DNA of 64,000 nt, taken from assembly GCA_024734555.1 (NCBI GenBank), contig JANPWX010000168.1, positions 613,258 to 677,257 on the forward strand. The letters are read 5' to 3'. Shown here in pieces: positions 13,190 to 25,771 of the stretch. A program made the position numbers and the translations under genes. Below the pieces are notes generated by a model, which had not been told where the DNA came from, did no database searches, and saw only the letters and a list, made by a program, of their open reading frames with translations. The stretch comes from Trochalopteron elliotii (taxonomy: Eukaryota; Chordata; Aves; Passeriformes; Leiothrichidae). Numbering within the stretch: position 1 is the first letter of the stretch; each line of letters opens with the position of its first letter.

Positions 13190-16100
13190 GTTCTTTGGCT
13201 GGCAGGGTCTTAAAAATATTTGGGTTTGCTTAGCTCTGTTTTCTGCTGGAGTCAATGGGACTTACCTTCCTGCCAATGATGGGAGGGGAAGGAGTTATTT
13301 ACTCAACTGCAACATTTCCTTACGGAGTTTGTGCTCACAAAATTGTTCAAATGCATAAAGAGCTGTAAGGAGAAGAGATAAATCATTCTTTATCATATTG
13401 TACATTAATTTTTTCAGGCAGGCACAACCTTGCTGATGATTTTTTATTTGTAATCAACAAAACTAAGCTGTGTGAGCAAACATAAATTATGAAGAGATGT
13501 GTGATGTAGAGGGCATTTACGAAGGGAAGTGACACGTATTCACAGGTAATTTTTTCTGCAGGGAGATGATTAGAAATTAAATACATGTTGTTTTCCATAG
13601 AAACCTAAAAAAAGTGGTTCAAGCAGATTAAATAATTTATAGATATTATGGGCCACATAATTACCTACATAATACCTCAAGCTGCAAGCAAGGGTCCCTT
13701 TGGTAAATCACACTGCTCTATCTTTTTAGAAATCTAAATTCATTGGCTCTGCTAACAGAAGTATTTAATTAATTTCTGTAACTACATCTTGAGTGACTTC
13801 TAGTCACCTTTCAGTCTCAAAATTTTCCTGAAACTCCTCTCAGCCAGCCAAATCTTGGAATTGCTTGGAATGTCTTCCACTCTTTTCCTCTTCTTTATTC
13901 CACTGCCACTTTCAATCCTATCTTTCCTTTTAAAATATCCCTCACAGAGTTTGGTGAAATTTCTTCTGATTTTCTGCCCACCCCTTTGCTTAATTCTACA
14001 GCATCTCTTTCAGTACATTCCTTTTCACACTGAGAGTGCCACGAGTTTTCTATCTGTTCCCCCTACACTGAATCCACGACCATTTTGTGCTGGTGACTTT
14101 TTTCTGACCCATCTCCTGCAACTAGTCTTGGTTTTCATCACCCATTTGAGCAGCATTCCTGTCTCCAGCTTTACTGACCTATGCATCTCTCCAGATCATC
14201 AGTACAGACTATTGCATCCTTTCAGTCCTTTTATTGTCTCTTTCCTTCTTGCTAAATTAAATTGTTTCTATTCATTACCTCTGAGTTTCTTCCAAAGCTC
14301 TACTTTTGTCCTATGTACTTTTACCTCAGCTAAATCACTGGTGATTTCTAAGCCTCTCTAATGAAAAGAAATGCCATGAGTGCTACTTTTGTGCATCTCT
14401 TATGCCTGGCAAGATCATATCCTTCCTGAGACAAGCTAGGAAGCTCCTCCCTCTTACACACATGCCTCCTACAGGTGATGTCAAATAAAATGTCTCACAT
14501 AAATAATTTGTAATGTTCAGGGAAAAGGCAGATGAAGACAGCTGCATTTTCTTCCTTTTGCCTTCTATTTCATGTTGCCTGTCTTTGATTGAAGGTGCTT
14601 TGAATTTGGGATTGAACCTCTACACATGTTGGGAGAGTGAATAGCCCAATATGGAGATGACACTTATAGAAAAGATCCTCTTGATGTATGAAGAACAAAC
14701 TCCATTACAGTATTTCAGTATTTAAAGTACTATTACTTGCTGTGTTTAGCACATACAGCCAAATAGCTTCTAGCTGCCTCCTTCAAAATGCAGTGTTATG
14801 GGAATTTGTATTGAAATTCTCGAAAACTCACATGATTCTTCCGATTTACATAATTCTATTGATTTGGCATCAATAAGCCAACAAAGCTCTTGCAGTGTAA
14901 ATATCACCTGGCAGCTGTATTTTACTAAGCAGAAGACAACTTTGTTTCTGGCCATGGGAAAGATTTTCAGGTGAACCCCAAAGAAGGGATAAAGGAAAGA
15001 ATGTGGCCCTTTCGAAGGGATGAAGTCAACAGAAGAGTGAAAATCTCTTTTTGCACCTTGAACAGAGTGTTGGTGGGAGAGGAAGTCACAAGTTTCAAGA
15101 AGCCTTTAACAAATTCCAGTTAAAGAAAAACCTCTTGAGGGAGGTCTCAGATGAGCTTAGTTGTAAAAGACCTTTAGGATATTTTCTCCTACTTAAGAGT
15201 AATTGAGACCTTGTAAATGCACCCCTCTTTTGTGATATAACAGCCTGCAGCAGAACCAGGCTCGGTGTTTAGATGGATGAAGGACTCTCTAAAATACTGT
15301 GCAAATACTACAGTAATTCACCTCTTCTGAACTACCTATAGATGATGTCTGTAAAATGATTGTCAATTCAACTTTTCTTCATTAAAGCCCTGGAAATTTT
15401 GCCCTTATGAACATTACAAAATGCACCAGTACAGTGATCCTTGTTAGAACAGGGATGTACTCCATATGGTCTCTAGAAAAGACAGGGATCTCTGTACTTC
15501 ATATCTGTGAGCCACCGATAGTGCTGCAGGTGTGACAGAATGCTAAATAGCAGTAACAGATTTTAAATATAATTACAAGTATTTGACTACACTCATCCAT
15601 GGCATAATGGGGCAGCTGTATGATTAGACTGTCCTTAGAAAATTGAATTACTCTAATAAATGGAAATGGCTGTTATTTAAATGAAAAACTATTTGCATAA
15701 AATAGGCTAGTGTTAGGTGACTATCTGCTAAATGGGTATAAAGTCTAATCTCAGAGTTCTGGGTCAAAGATGGATGGGTTCTTGGTAAAAACTTTCATAT
15801 TTGGGTGCTAACAGTACAAATACAAATTTGGTAGCCAGAAGGATCTTCAAGACCCGAAAACTGCAGCTCAATTTATTAATTTTTATTTTTCATGTTTTTT
15901 TCTGTAAGAACAAGCTGTGATGATTTTCATCACAAACAAATTCAACCATTTCTCATAAATGTAAATAAAAAGAATAAAAAGTCAGGTGATGACATTCCTT
16001 TGCATAATGGATTTGTGACATTTCTGAGATAGCTGTTTGATTCACTCTTATCTTATTCAATATCAACAGCTTGGAGATAACTCAGTGCAACAGACATAAG

Positions 16101-19100
16101 TATAAACTATAAGCCCTTTAATAACAAATAGATTCACTTTATCAACAGAAATGCATCAGGCCCATTTCTTTCCAGCAACTTTCTGTACCTTACTGCAGCT
16201 GGGAACCACCTCAAACAATTGTGAGGGCTCCTTCTGTTTTGGAAAACACCACCAATCCTTGTGACACCCAAAGATTTTGGAAAGACAAGCTGTAGGATTT
16301 TCCCAGCAAGAGCCTTAGTTAGAAAAATAATTGAACAAGTTACCTGAAAGACCACTTTCTGTAACATTCAGCCTTACCTTTCTTGAGAAACCTGTCAAGA
16401 TTTGCAAGGCTTGCATATACTTATCTCCACGGACAGCTGTGGGCCAAGAGGTAAAAGGCTTTTTCTTTCACATCTAAGTTTTTAAACACGAGGAAATTCA
16501 GTGCTTTACTCTTTGTCTGCTGCTGCCTTTTTGTCATGAGGCCACATTCTCATGTGGCTTGACATTGGTACTTTTCCATGCCCATTAATAGATTTATGCA
16601 GCTCATGAGGTACATCATAATCTTCATGGTCTATAAGCTATAATGCAGGTTTGCTTATGAATCATAAACACTAAAAAAACTGCATTCTTTTTCCCTTATT
16701 CTTTGGAGGATTGGACCTCATTTCAAACACACTGAATAAAACCAGCTTCTCCATAAGTACCCATCTAGATATAAAACTGAATATATTTAACTAAATTTAG
16801 AAGTCTAACTATCTAGAGTCAAACCTCAGCAAATAATAATGAGTAGAGGAGACTGATACTGTGATGCATAGTTAAATAAATAAGTGATCCTTTTGTAAAA
16901 GGTGATTTGGAATTTGCACTGGTTCATTTCATTAGCTGAGTTTGGGCCCAACAAGGAGATGTTGACTGACATCTGCCACCTTATTGCATGGTTTGAGTAG
17001 TTCTCTCTAGGAATAAGACAAGATAAGAGTGTTTCTGGAGACAAAGTGTCTAACGCAAAGTGGTTTCTACAAAGACAATTCCTAAACAATAGAGAAAAGG
17101 GAAGAAAAGAATTGCTGAACAGCAACAGCAAAGAGAAAAAAAATCTGAAATTTCTATTTTCATGAACTTTTACTTTCTTCCAGTTTTGGTACCCTATTCC
17201 TTGAGTTAGAAACATAGTGGTAGCATAAATTATCTTTTTCTGTGTGTCTTTATCCTTGCACTGGTAAAAATGTTAAATGCACAATGTTAACTCTGCCTCA
17301 GTTAAAATTACAGTTCTTTAGTAGATAATGGGCCAGGATTCTCTCAGAGATTAAGCTTTCTCCCCTAAAGGCAGCTTTCTGAAGCCTTGAATTATACTTG
17401 CCAAGGTGAACAGAGTTATTAGGTTGCATCTCCTTTAATATTTTCTTAATTTGAGAGTCCTTTCTTCTGTAATAGAAGGGTGAGATTACTACAAAAAGGT
17501 TAGCATGAGCATAGCTGTACCAGCACTCTGTGGTAAATTTTCATGCTCATCATGAAATCCCTGTTTCTACATGGTGGAGTAGGCTTGAGCTGCTACTAAA
17601 GTGAACTCAGAAAAGGTTCAGGGACTTCTAAAAAAAAATAAGACCCCCTGACTGTGTTCACTCACCTAACTGAATATTTCAGTAGGCTCAATGCAATTAT
17701 TCATCAGTGCTGGACTGGCACAGAATATATGAGTATTCTCCTTTTCTTTGCTATGTTTATAAAACCGCCCAAATTCCATTAAGTAAAATTTTCCCTAAAA
17801 TAATCAGTTTCATAACTTCCCATAACCTTCAGCACTAACCTTTTTAAATACTTGTGAAATCAGATCTCCTGAACTTTCCATGAAATCATCAGAAATGTGT
17901 AATGCATTAGCATTGTATTTGTTTTACTGCATAAATACAAGCAAGCAGATTTATTCATTTCCAGAGTGCTCTCCTCCCCATTAAGATTTTCTAAAGACAC
18001 TTTTGTTTTTTTCCTAAATGTAAGTGCAAAGAAAAGTGTCCCAGGCATGTAATTTTAGTAGCGTCTTCTTCCCTTATGACTCATTACTGCTGAAATCAAC
18101 ACAACTTGGGATGTGCTCAGGAACTTCAGTAGCTCTTTAATGTTTTCAAATAGTAACATCTGTGCATGTTTATGACTTCATGCTCTGCCTTAGGGTTGGC
18201 CTTGGCCAATGTTTCTGGTTGCTAAGTGGTTGTACTTTCAGAGAGCAGGGTCCCTGCACTTTGCAAGAAGCAAGAGAATGCAATTATTGAATATTTAATT
18301 GAGCAGAACAGCAGCAATGCTGCAGAAACAGACCTGCTTTTATCAGAGTTGTATGTGTTTGTTTAGAACTTGCATCCATTCAGAGGTGACTGATAAAGCT
18401 ACTTAATATTTTTTTCCCCACAAGTCATGATCAAATCCTTCCTTTTACTCTCTACCTTCATTTAGAGACAATGATGCTTCTGGATGTGAACACCTTTGCA
18501 TATTCTCGCAGGGAGTATTAATATTATTAATATTTCAGCTCGCCATCTGATATGATGGCTGGCTGAGAGGAGAAGAGACACAGAGGGAGAGAAGCAATAG
18601 AGGTGAAGAAAAGGTTGGCTTGAAAACATGCAGTGAGACTGAGAGAGAACAGATCTCAGGGACCAGTGGTGACCTAAAACACCCCTTCTTCAGGAGATGG
18701 CTGGAAAGGAATCTAGCAGTGGAAACCTGCAACTGCTCTTGCTTGTATTTAGACTGTATCAGCTGGAAAAACCATGGAATTAATGCTAATATTAAGTCTA
18801 ATAACGGATATGTACCTGATACTCAGAACTGTAGTTTACTGCAGTTAATCTGGGGAAGTTCTGGATGTCCTGTAAAGCTTTTCCGTGTACTTGGTGATAC
18901 ATACAGAAATCTTGAAAGGTTTATGCCAACAACAAAAGTTTTCTGCTTGATTTCCACTTTTGAATTTCAAAGTCTCCAAGGAAAGCTCTCTGTTGATTCA
19001 GGAGCTAATGACATGTTACTAATCACAAGAACTAAGAGACTGAAAATTGTACAACTTGTAGGAGAATGAGTTTAGGATAACTCTATTTAAAAGAGATTGA

Positions 19101-19781
19101 AAACCTGAGGAAGTATCAGAAATAGAGACCAAAATATGCAGCGTGCCTAACTTCCCTTATGGAATGTGTGAATTTACTTATGACGTTGAAACTAAACAAA
19201 CATTTACCTCTGTTAAACAAACACAAAGACATTTTGAATGCAAAAGAGCCATATATGCTTTACTTTCAAATTACAGGTCACGCCTGTATTCCACACACCA
19301 TTTTACTAAAATTAAAGGGCTTCATTTGCTTTCTTCCCAGTATTTTTCACCTCTGGCAGTGTGCTGAACTGGCAGGATGAGGCTTATAGGAACGAGCACC
19401 TTCAGTTATACTTTGCCTGTACTGTAGCTGTGGTATGATTATGTGGATATTAAAATAAATAGAACACTTCCAAATTCATCAGCACAGCACAAGATATCAA
19501 ACATTGCTAAAGTTAGAATTCGTTCATTTGGGGAAGTAAATGGGAAGTAAACATAGAGAGAATATTTTTATTGTTTAAGGAAAGCTAATAGGAACATTGA
19601 GAAAGAGATGGTACTTAAATGTACATATTTGAAGGCTACTAAATGTTTTTGCTATCTTTGGTACTTCAGAAACAATTGCTGAATGTGTACATTCCTAATG
19701 AGATCTTTTCTAAAGCAATTTTGGTGCTTAAAAGCGGTCTAGCTGTCTCTGGGCTGGTAAATATAAACCAGACCTATGTGG

Positions 19782-19795
19782 AGTGTGTACACACT
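19782..19795. repeat. Perfect 14-bp palindrome AGTGTGTACACACT
   Basis: Self-complementary over 14 bp without a loop. A function as a dimeric factor site is conceivable but not supported by context. Confidence 0.85.
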
Positions 19796-20383
19796 TTATG
19801 TATACAAGAATAAAAGTATTTTAAATCTGTTGTATCACTGGCTTTTTCATAGAGAGAGTAAGTGATTGTCGGGGATTAACTCTTGAGGAGAGCTTTGGGG
19901 AGCTTCCTATCTTTCAAGTAAGACCTGGGATGACTGGCTGCACTATTAATTGTTCTTCCTTTCAAAACCAAATAAAAAGTTGACTGCCTTTAACAGGCAA
20001 TATGTTGTATTTACTGTACATTTCTTACTGTAAACTCTTTGAGAAAACATAATGTTCTGCAAAATCTAGAAATAGGTATTCTTCTGGATTGGTTGTTTAC
20101 ATTTACTTTTATGCAGTTCACTATTGCTTCTTCAATATATAGATTATTCCCAAGATTTCACTGAAAAATGCAGGATGACCTATCTTGGCGATGACATATT
20201 TGAGAGACTTACATTCCTAGAGATAAACTGAACCTTCTTTTCTGTAGGTCAACAGTTATTAATCTAAACTCCTGGGGTTTATTTTCTTATTGATTTTAGT
20301 GGTCAAACTCATATCTAATTCTCTGATCAGGCCTTAGACTAAAACATGACTGAAGTGCTGTAAAACACTACTGAAAGAAAACT

Positions 20384-20498
20384 AAAAGAAAAACAAACCA
20401 AAAACAACCAAAAAAACAAACAAAAAACCCCCAAAACAAAACAAAAACACACAAACAACAAAAAGCAAACAAACAAATAAAAAAACCCTAAAACCAGA
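20384..20498. repeat. A/C-rich simple repeat (mixed CAAA/CAAAA units)
   Basis: About 115 bp consist almost only of A and C in irregular aaac/aaaac units, with very few G or T. Low-complexity expansion is the simplest explanation. The minus-strand reading frame across it (F, V, C, L-rich) is an artefact of composition. Confidence 0.9.
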
Positions 20499-22410
20499 AA
20501 GAATACCCTTTTAAAACTATCAGTTATGCAATAACTCACCATATCTAGGAAAAAGAGCAAGATCTTCAGTTGCCTTGAGCTAAGCAAGGTGGTGATAACT
20601 CAGAGCAGCTGAAAACCTGACCCTTTATGCTTTTGATAATTTGAAAGATTTATCAAATATCCTTTCAAACTATTTTAAATACCTTTTTATAATGTTTCAG
20701 AATTGTTGACAGAAAGTTCCTTTTACCATCGGAATCCTAGCATTTGAAGGAACATTCTTAGTGGAACATTTTCAATTTCAATTTGATATTAAAATATCAG
20801 TAGGAGAATATAAAGGTCTAAGTGTGTGGTTTTAGAGACTTATTTTGTCTTTTTTGCAGGGTAATTATATTTGCCTTGCATGAGCACAATTAAATGGCTA
20901 CTCAGAGGAAACATTTTAGCTGTAACATAGAGCTATGGCTTCCTCTTTCCCAATATTCTTAAAAAGAGAGAAAAATTTAGTTTATGCAAGCCCTTGCATT
21001 TACCCCTGCTTCTATCCATCGAAATGGCACAAACATTTATAAATTTACTAAAATATTTATTTGATGGTTTGAAAGGGTTTCCATTGTTTATTATCCCTTC
21101 TTTATCCTGCACTTTTTGTATGGACCTGGACAAACAAGAGAAATGGAATCACAGTGAGGGGAGGAATTAGGGAGTAACAAAGATGACCACCAGAGAGAAA
21201 AAAAAACAGCAGGGGAAAGCAACTTCATGCAATTCTATTTTGAATTGAGGTCAATAATCCTGAGTTTTTGGGGCTTCTTTTCTGATTTGCATTGAGTTTA
21301 TCTGCACCTTTGTGACAACTTTTTTTTTTTCAGATATAACACTGTTTACTGAAAATCCTTGTGAGTGTCTGTTATAATCCCTTTGTAATTTTCTCTTTTG
21401 CCTCCTCTTATATGAGGCTCTTAAGGTTCTTCAAGAATTTCAGGAGAGCTCATCTGGTCTTCCAAAGTCGTTGTGACCTCATGCAAGGTTCCACTGGTGA
21501 CACTCCCAAGGAAAAATAAACTATAAACCATACTTGTGAATTCATCGTGTTGCTTTCAGTGCAATCTTTTTCAGCTGGCAAGTCTCACATAACTTTTCCT
21601 TCTCACTTGGGATTCACAAACAACTTAAGATCAGTCTCTGGACCACTTCCAGAGTGCATTGTAAAAGAATACATGAGATTTAAACTCAGGCTTCAAATAA
21701 TAGTCTGGATTTTTTTTTTAGGAGGGAAGTGTAACATATGTCAGTAAGAGGCAGAATTTGGTACCATGTTTCAGGAGGACAACTCGCCTCAGTGGGTGTC
21801 ACAAGGTATTGAGGAAAGCAACAGGTTAAATACATTTACCACTGATGAATTCTGATAAGGCTCTGCTAATTTCCTATACATATTGTATCCTAGGTCTTCA
21901 TGAACATGATTTTGGCCATTAAATTAGTAAAATAGGGGAAAAGAAATGTTCATTATAAGATATCATACTGAAAAACCAAGCTCAGTTACATACATTAGTT
22001 GTGATAGTGTTTTCCTGTCTGTGAATTTCCTGATATGTTTTGATAATATCTGAATCCTTGTGACCATGGCTGCGCAATAGGTGTGGGAAAAGAAGTGCTC
22101 CAGTTTTAAAAGCACTTTGTGTTACTGTTGACCATGACAGCTTTCTGTAGTCCTTTTTCCAATCCAGAACTGAAACTAAGCTGTGTTTATCCCATGGAGG
22201 CTCCTGTGGCTCTTAGCTACTTCACAACAGTTCTAGAAGCTGTCCATGCGAACAAACTTGTTTCCTGGGATGAAAATTTGTTATGTGTCCAGCTTTAGGC
22301 AAAATTAATGACTGTAAGCAGCTAGGTTAAAACATGCTAGACGAACTTATTTGTATTATTATAACATATTATAATGTATAATGTATGGAGCCCCAAAGCA
22401 CAATCTCCAT

Positions 22411-22948
22411 TGTTGCAGCAGCCCTCTTATTAGAGAGTGAAAATGAGCCAAGACATAGACTTCTTGTTAAACACAGCATAAAAAGGGTCCTGGTTTACTC
22501 CTCTTTACACCTCAGCTATCCTGACTCCAACCATTCACTGACCCTGCCTGCAGCAAGCTCCTGCTGGAGGTTTCCCCTGCAGCCTCTGACTGCTGGTTAT
22601 TTCCTGCTGAACTCTGACTGCAGGGATCAGTTTGCAGACTCTGACTGCAGCTTTTACCTGGCTAGACTGTGACTGCAGGTTCCAACAACAGGCTCTGACT
22701 GCATACCCAGACTGACCTCACAGCAGGGATTCTCTCTCCCCAGGATCCTTCTTTATGATTCTCTCCTTCATCCTCCTCAAGGTTCCTCCTCCATGATGAT
22801 TCTCCTCTTACCAGCTAACCCACTCCCTTTTATCACACTTATCTTTATTGTACATAACTGTGTACTCATCAGGGGCCAGGCTGTATTGGTTAATTAACAC
22901 AGCTGTTACATACCAGGGGTGAGGTCACCTGTATTCGCTGCTTCTACA
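22411..22948. mobile_element. Solo endogenous retrovirus LTR, 538 bp, 5-bp target duplication
   Basis: The element runs from TGTTGCAGCAG to CTGCTTCTACA, so it has TG...CA ends. It is flanked on both sides by TCCAT (22406-22410 and 22949-22953). A 5-bp duplication fits the class III (ERVL-like) group of avian elements, among others. Orientation is not certain. On the minus strand a CCAAT box (about 22890) precedes a GATAAAAGG TATA-like box (about 22830), which favours minus. On the plus strand there is a 'gcataaaaaggg' box near 22478. Internal repeats of a 'ctctgactgcag' motif lie in the middle. No internal retroviral coding region adjoins, so this is a solo LTR. Confidence 0.85.
22577..22705. 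repeat. Dispersed short repeats of 'tctgactgcag' inside the LTR
   Basis: Five close variants (tctgactgctg, tctgactgcag twice, tgtgactgcag, tctgactgcat) recur at roughly 25-40 bp spacing. Repeated short motifs inside an LTR are often enhancer repeats; that role is inferred only from position. Confidence 0.75.
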
Positions 22949-22953
22949 TCCAT

Positions 22954-25079
22954 GACTGAATTAAAATTCAGCTAATATGGGACTGGTACTCATGAAGAGT
23001 GAATAGCTCTAAGGAGTTGATTTTTCAAATCAAAAATGCTTTTTTATTTCTGGAAATTACCCAACACCATGGGTACAAACCACATTGTTTTAACAGTAAG
23101 ATTAATGAACATCTGGAACTGACAGAATTATTCTGCATAGCAGCAAGTGAACAGATGAGGAGACAGATTGGCATGGCTATGAAGAAGCAAAAGCCAGGCC
23201 AGCCTGATCCTACCCATCCAAGAGAGAATGAAGCTTCACAAAAGTGGTTCTCCTGGTCTCACTGTCACCCATGATTCACACAAGAGCTACAGCATCTCTA
23301 TAGGCAATGCCACTTGCCCAGTGTTCTTTGTCAGTATGGACATATTTGTGTTTTGCAGTGCTACCTTAGAAAATACTTGTTTACTTTCATCCTTGGACTT
23401 CCATACCCAGTATGCCAATATGAGCAGCAGCTGGCTGCAGTCACAATGACAGAAGTCAGTCTGTGAACAACCAGAAGGAAGCCACCAACTTATTTTCCAT
23501 TCTGACAAAGCAATTTTTAGATTGAAATGACTTCAAGCACATTAATAAGAGCAGTTAATTTAGAAATTATAGAATTTAACATTAAAAAGTCACAAACCCA
23601 ATAGCTACTATTTATTTAAGTGGTTACTTTTGCCTTTTAAGTTTTTAAAAACATAATTTGAATTGATATTTTACACAATAAGATACTTTAACTTACAATA
23701 TAAGTTTGTAGAGATAGATAAGAATAAAATGTTGCTCTCTTTTTATTTTTATAAAGCGGATCATAGGACTTACTGTGTGTTTCTTCTAGACCATATGGTA
23801 TTCCTGGGTTTCAGATCACACACAAAGGTAAAGAGAAATAAATTCTATTCTGGTACAGAGAACAGATAGAACATGATTAACCTAGAGTGAGTATTAGAAA
23901 AGTTATCTTGAGTTTTTGGTGGGAGAGATATTTCTATAAAATTCCTCATGTTGAGTGTATTCTTCCTAATGTTCTGCAAAACTTCAAAAGGTTTCCAACA
24001 CTGATGCTAGAAAAGATTATATGTGTATGTGTTTTTTAATTTCAGATTTTTTTTTTATAAATCCATTTATCTCAGGGGCAACACTCCATATATATCTCCT
24101 AATGCTATCCTGCTGAGCAGTCTATGCTAGCTTACTTGAAACCTTTATGCTGCACCTGTCAAACCCAGAGTGCAAGGTACCTGTTCTCCTGCGAGTTTTT
24201 ACACCTATTTCTTCATAGGCATGAGCACATACAAAGGTCTGACTGACAACGCCATTTCTAGCATGAACAAATCCCTTCCAAAACTAACTTGGATAACCTG
24301 GGGACTCTGAGCAGCAGTCAGATCCCCTGGCCACAGTCTGTCCCTCAGGATTTAGGTACTGAGTTGAAAGCTTAGCTGATAGTTTTCCCATCAGCCAGGT
24401 TTCCCCTCAGGAACTTGGGTGTGGTTCTGCTCTGTAATCCTGAGACCCAACACCTGCTTCTATCTGCTCCATCCCTTGATCCTGTCTCTTGGATACAGAT
24501 CCCTCTGTCCTGCCTGCTGTCCCAGCCTGTTCCTGCAGCTGAACAGTCAGACTAATCCTGCTCCAGCCTTCTTTCTTTGACAGCTCCATTTTGCAGGAGG
24601 GAACTTGTAATACTCGGCTGAGTCTCCCCTTGCATTTACTTCTTGAATCCCACATGTAGCTTGTATTAGCTTTTCACTGGCTTAAGGTGCTGTAGGGTAA
24701 GGGACAGCTGAGAGCCTGAACTCCTCTCCCCCCACAGAAACTGAGTAAAAATATTGAGCCTGAAAAGAGATCTGCGGTAAAAGCTCCTGATGCAAAATTC
24801 GAGACGTAATGCTTTTGATATCTAAGGAACTTACTCAGCTCCATCTGTTTCAGTCAAAGGGCATTGAGAAACAGATAAAAAGATCTGACTCTTGTGCAAA
24901 TAAGACACTTATCTGACCCAAGCTTTTACTGATAAACAGAAACGATAATAAAATTGTGTTTGCCATAAATACTTCTTGGGGCTTTCACAGATTTAACTAG
25001 GCTTAACTGAGTCATGATAGCCACTAAACATTTTTTTAATCCTGCACTTAAAAGTCCCCAGATAGGCTGTTGCTTGCAG
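22954..25079. other. Non-coding stretch, no gene recognised
   Basis: No domain or RNA is recognised. The part from about 24290 to 24660 is more GC-rich and pyrimidine-rich on the plus strand. Its open frames on either strand show no recognisable motif. Confidence 0.5.
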
Positions 25080-25760
25080 CGAAATTATCTGTCTGCTCTG
25101 ATCTCTTTTCCCTGCCCTCCATAATCTTGGCGTAAGGAAATGCAAGGCTGTGAATAGCCAGTGGATTCTGAAGCGATCGGGTAATGAGAGCGAGTTAACA
25201 TCCGTTCTGTCTCGCATTGCCTTCTGTTTAGGTCTTTTACTCATTTCAAAACCTAAATTCTCACTCAAGCCGACAAAAAAGGAACTGTTTTAAGCTACTA
25301 TCAATAGGATACTTCTGTCTCAATGAACGGGAATGTTTGGTCTATACCCACATTGTGTTTTTGCAAATACCATTTAAAAAGGCAAAGAAAGGCTCTGAAA
25401 ACCTGCGCTTGATTGTTCTTCAGGATTAAATTGCAGCACGACATTTTCCCTTAAGCTGCTTCAGGCGCAGCCTGCGGTTGTCCACCCCCAGCTCAGAGCA
25501 GGCGGGGAGCTCGCTCGCAGTTATGGTCTGCCTTTGCTCCCTCACTCTTTACAGGAGGAAGCAATCTGTTGCAGTCTATTCACATAGGAATTACTCTTGC
25601 TATCTGGTCCAGATCTGGCCAACAAGGCTGCGAATTCTGCTCCCACCACTCGCGCTGTGCACGTCAGTGTGTGCGATGGGGAGGGGAAACCTCTGTGGAG
25701 GCACCAAGAGCTGCGGTGACACTCAGAGGAACAGCAAAAATGTAACGCAGTCTTTAAAAA
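25080..25760. promoter_or_regulatory. CpG-enriched patch, candidate promoter or enhancer
   Basis: By eye the rest of the window is strongly CpG-poor. Between about 25130 and 25260 and again 25430-25755, CpG dinucleotides are frequent: for example ggcgta, gcgatcggg, gagcgag, ggcgcagcctgcgg, gcgggg, ctcgctcgc, ctcgcgc, cacgtc, gcgatg, gcggtg and aacgca. I count about a dozen in the second part. This suggests a region kept unmethylated in the germ line, such as a weak CpG-island promoter or developmental enhancer. No TATA box or clear coding exon can be tied to it. The frames across it (25478-25810 plus, 24993-25268 minus) show no known domain. It could instead be an unrecognised GC-richer repeat. 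Confidence 0.35.
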
Positions 25761-25771
25761 AAAAAAAAAAA
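25756..25771. repeat. Poly(A) run of 16
   Basis: An uninterrupted A run at the downstream edge of the CpG-enriched patch. No AATAAA lies 10-30 bp upstream, so a retroposed tail is not supported here. Confidence 0.85.

Larger units (their letters stand above)
13194..22405. other. AT-rich non-coding stretch, no gene recognised
   Basis: No gene or RNA is recognised. The longest open frame in the window (13855-14361, 168 codons, plus) is in a pyrimidine-rich tract. It translates to an F/L/S/P-rich product without domains, so I treat it as chance. The 149-codon frame at 18620-19069 shows no recognisable motif. Sequence around 15600-15740 (with an octamer-like ATTTGCATAA) and 18060-18400 looks complex enough to be conserved non-coding DNA, which is only a guess. 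Confidence 0.5.
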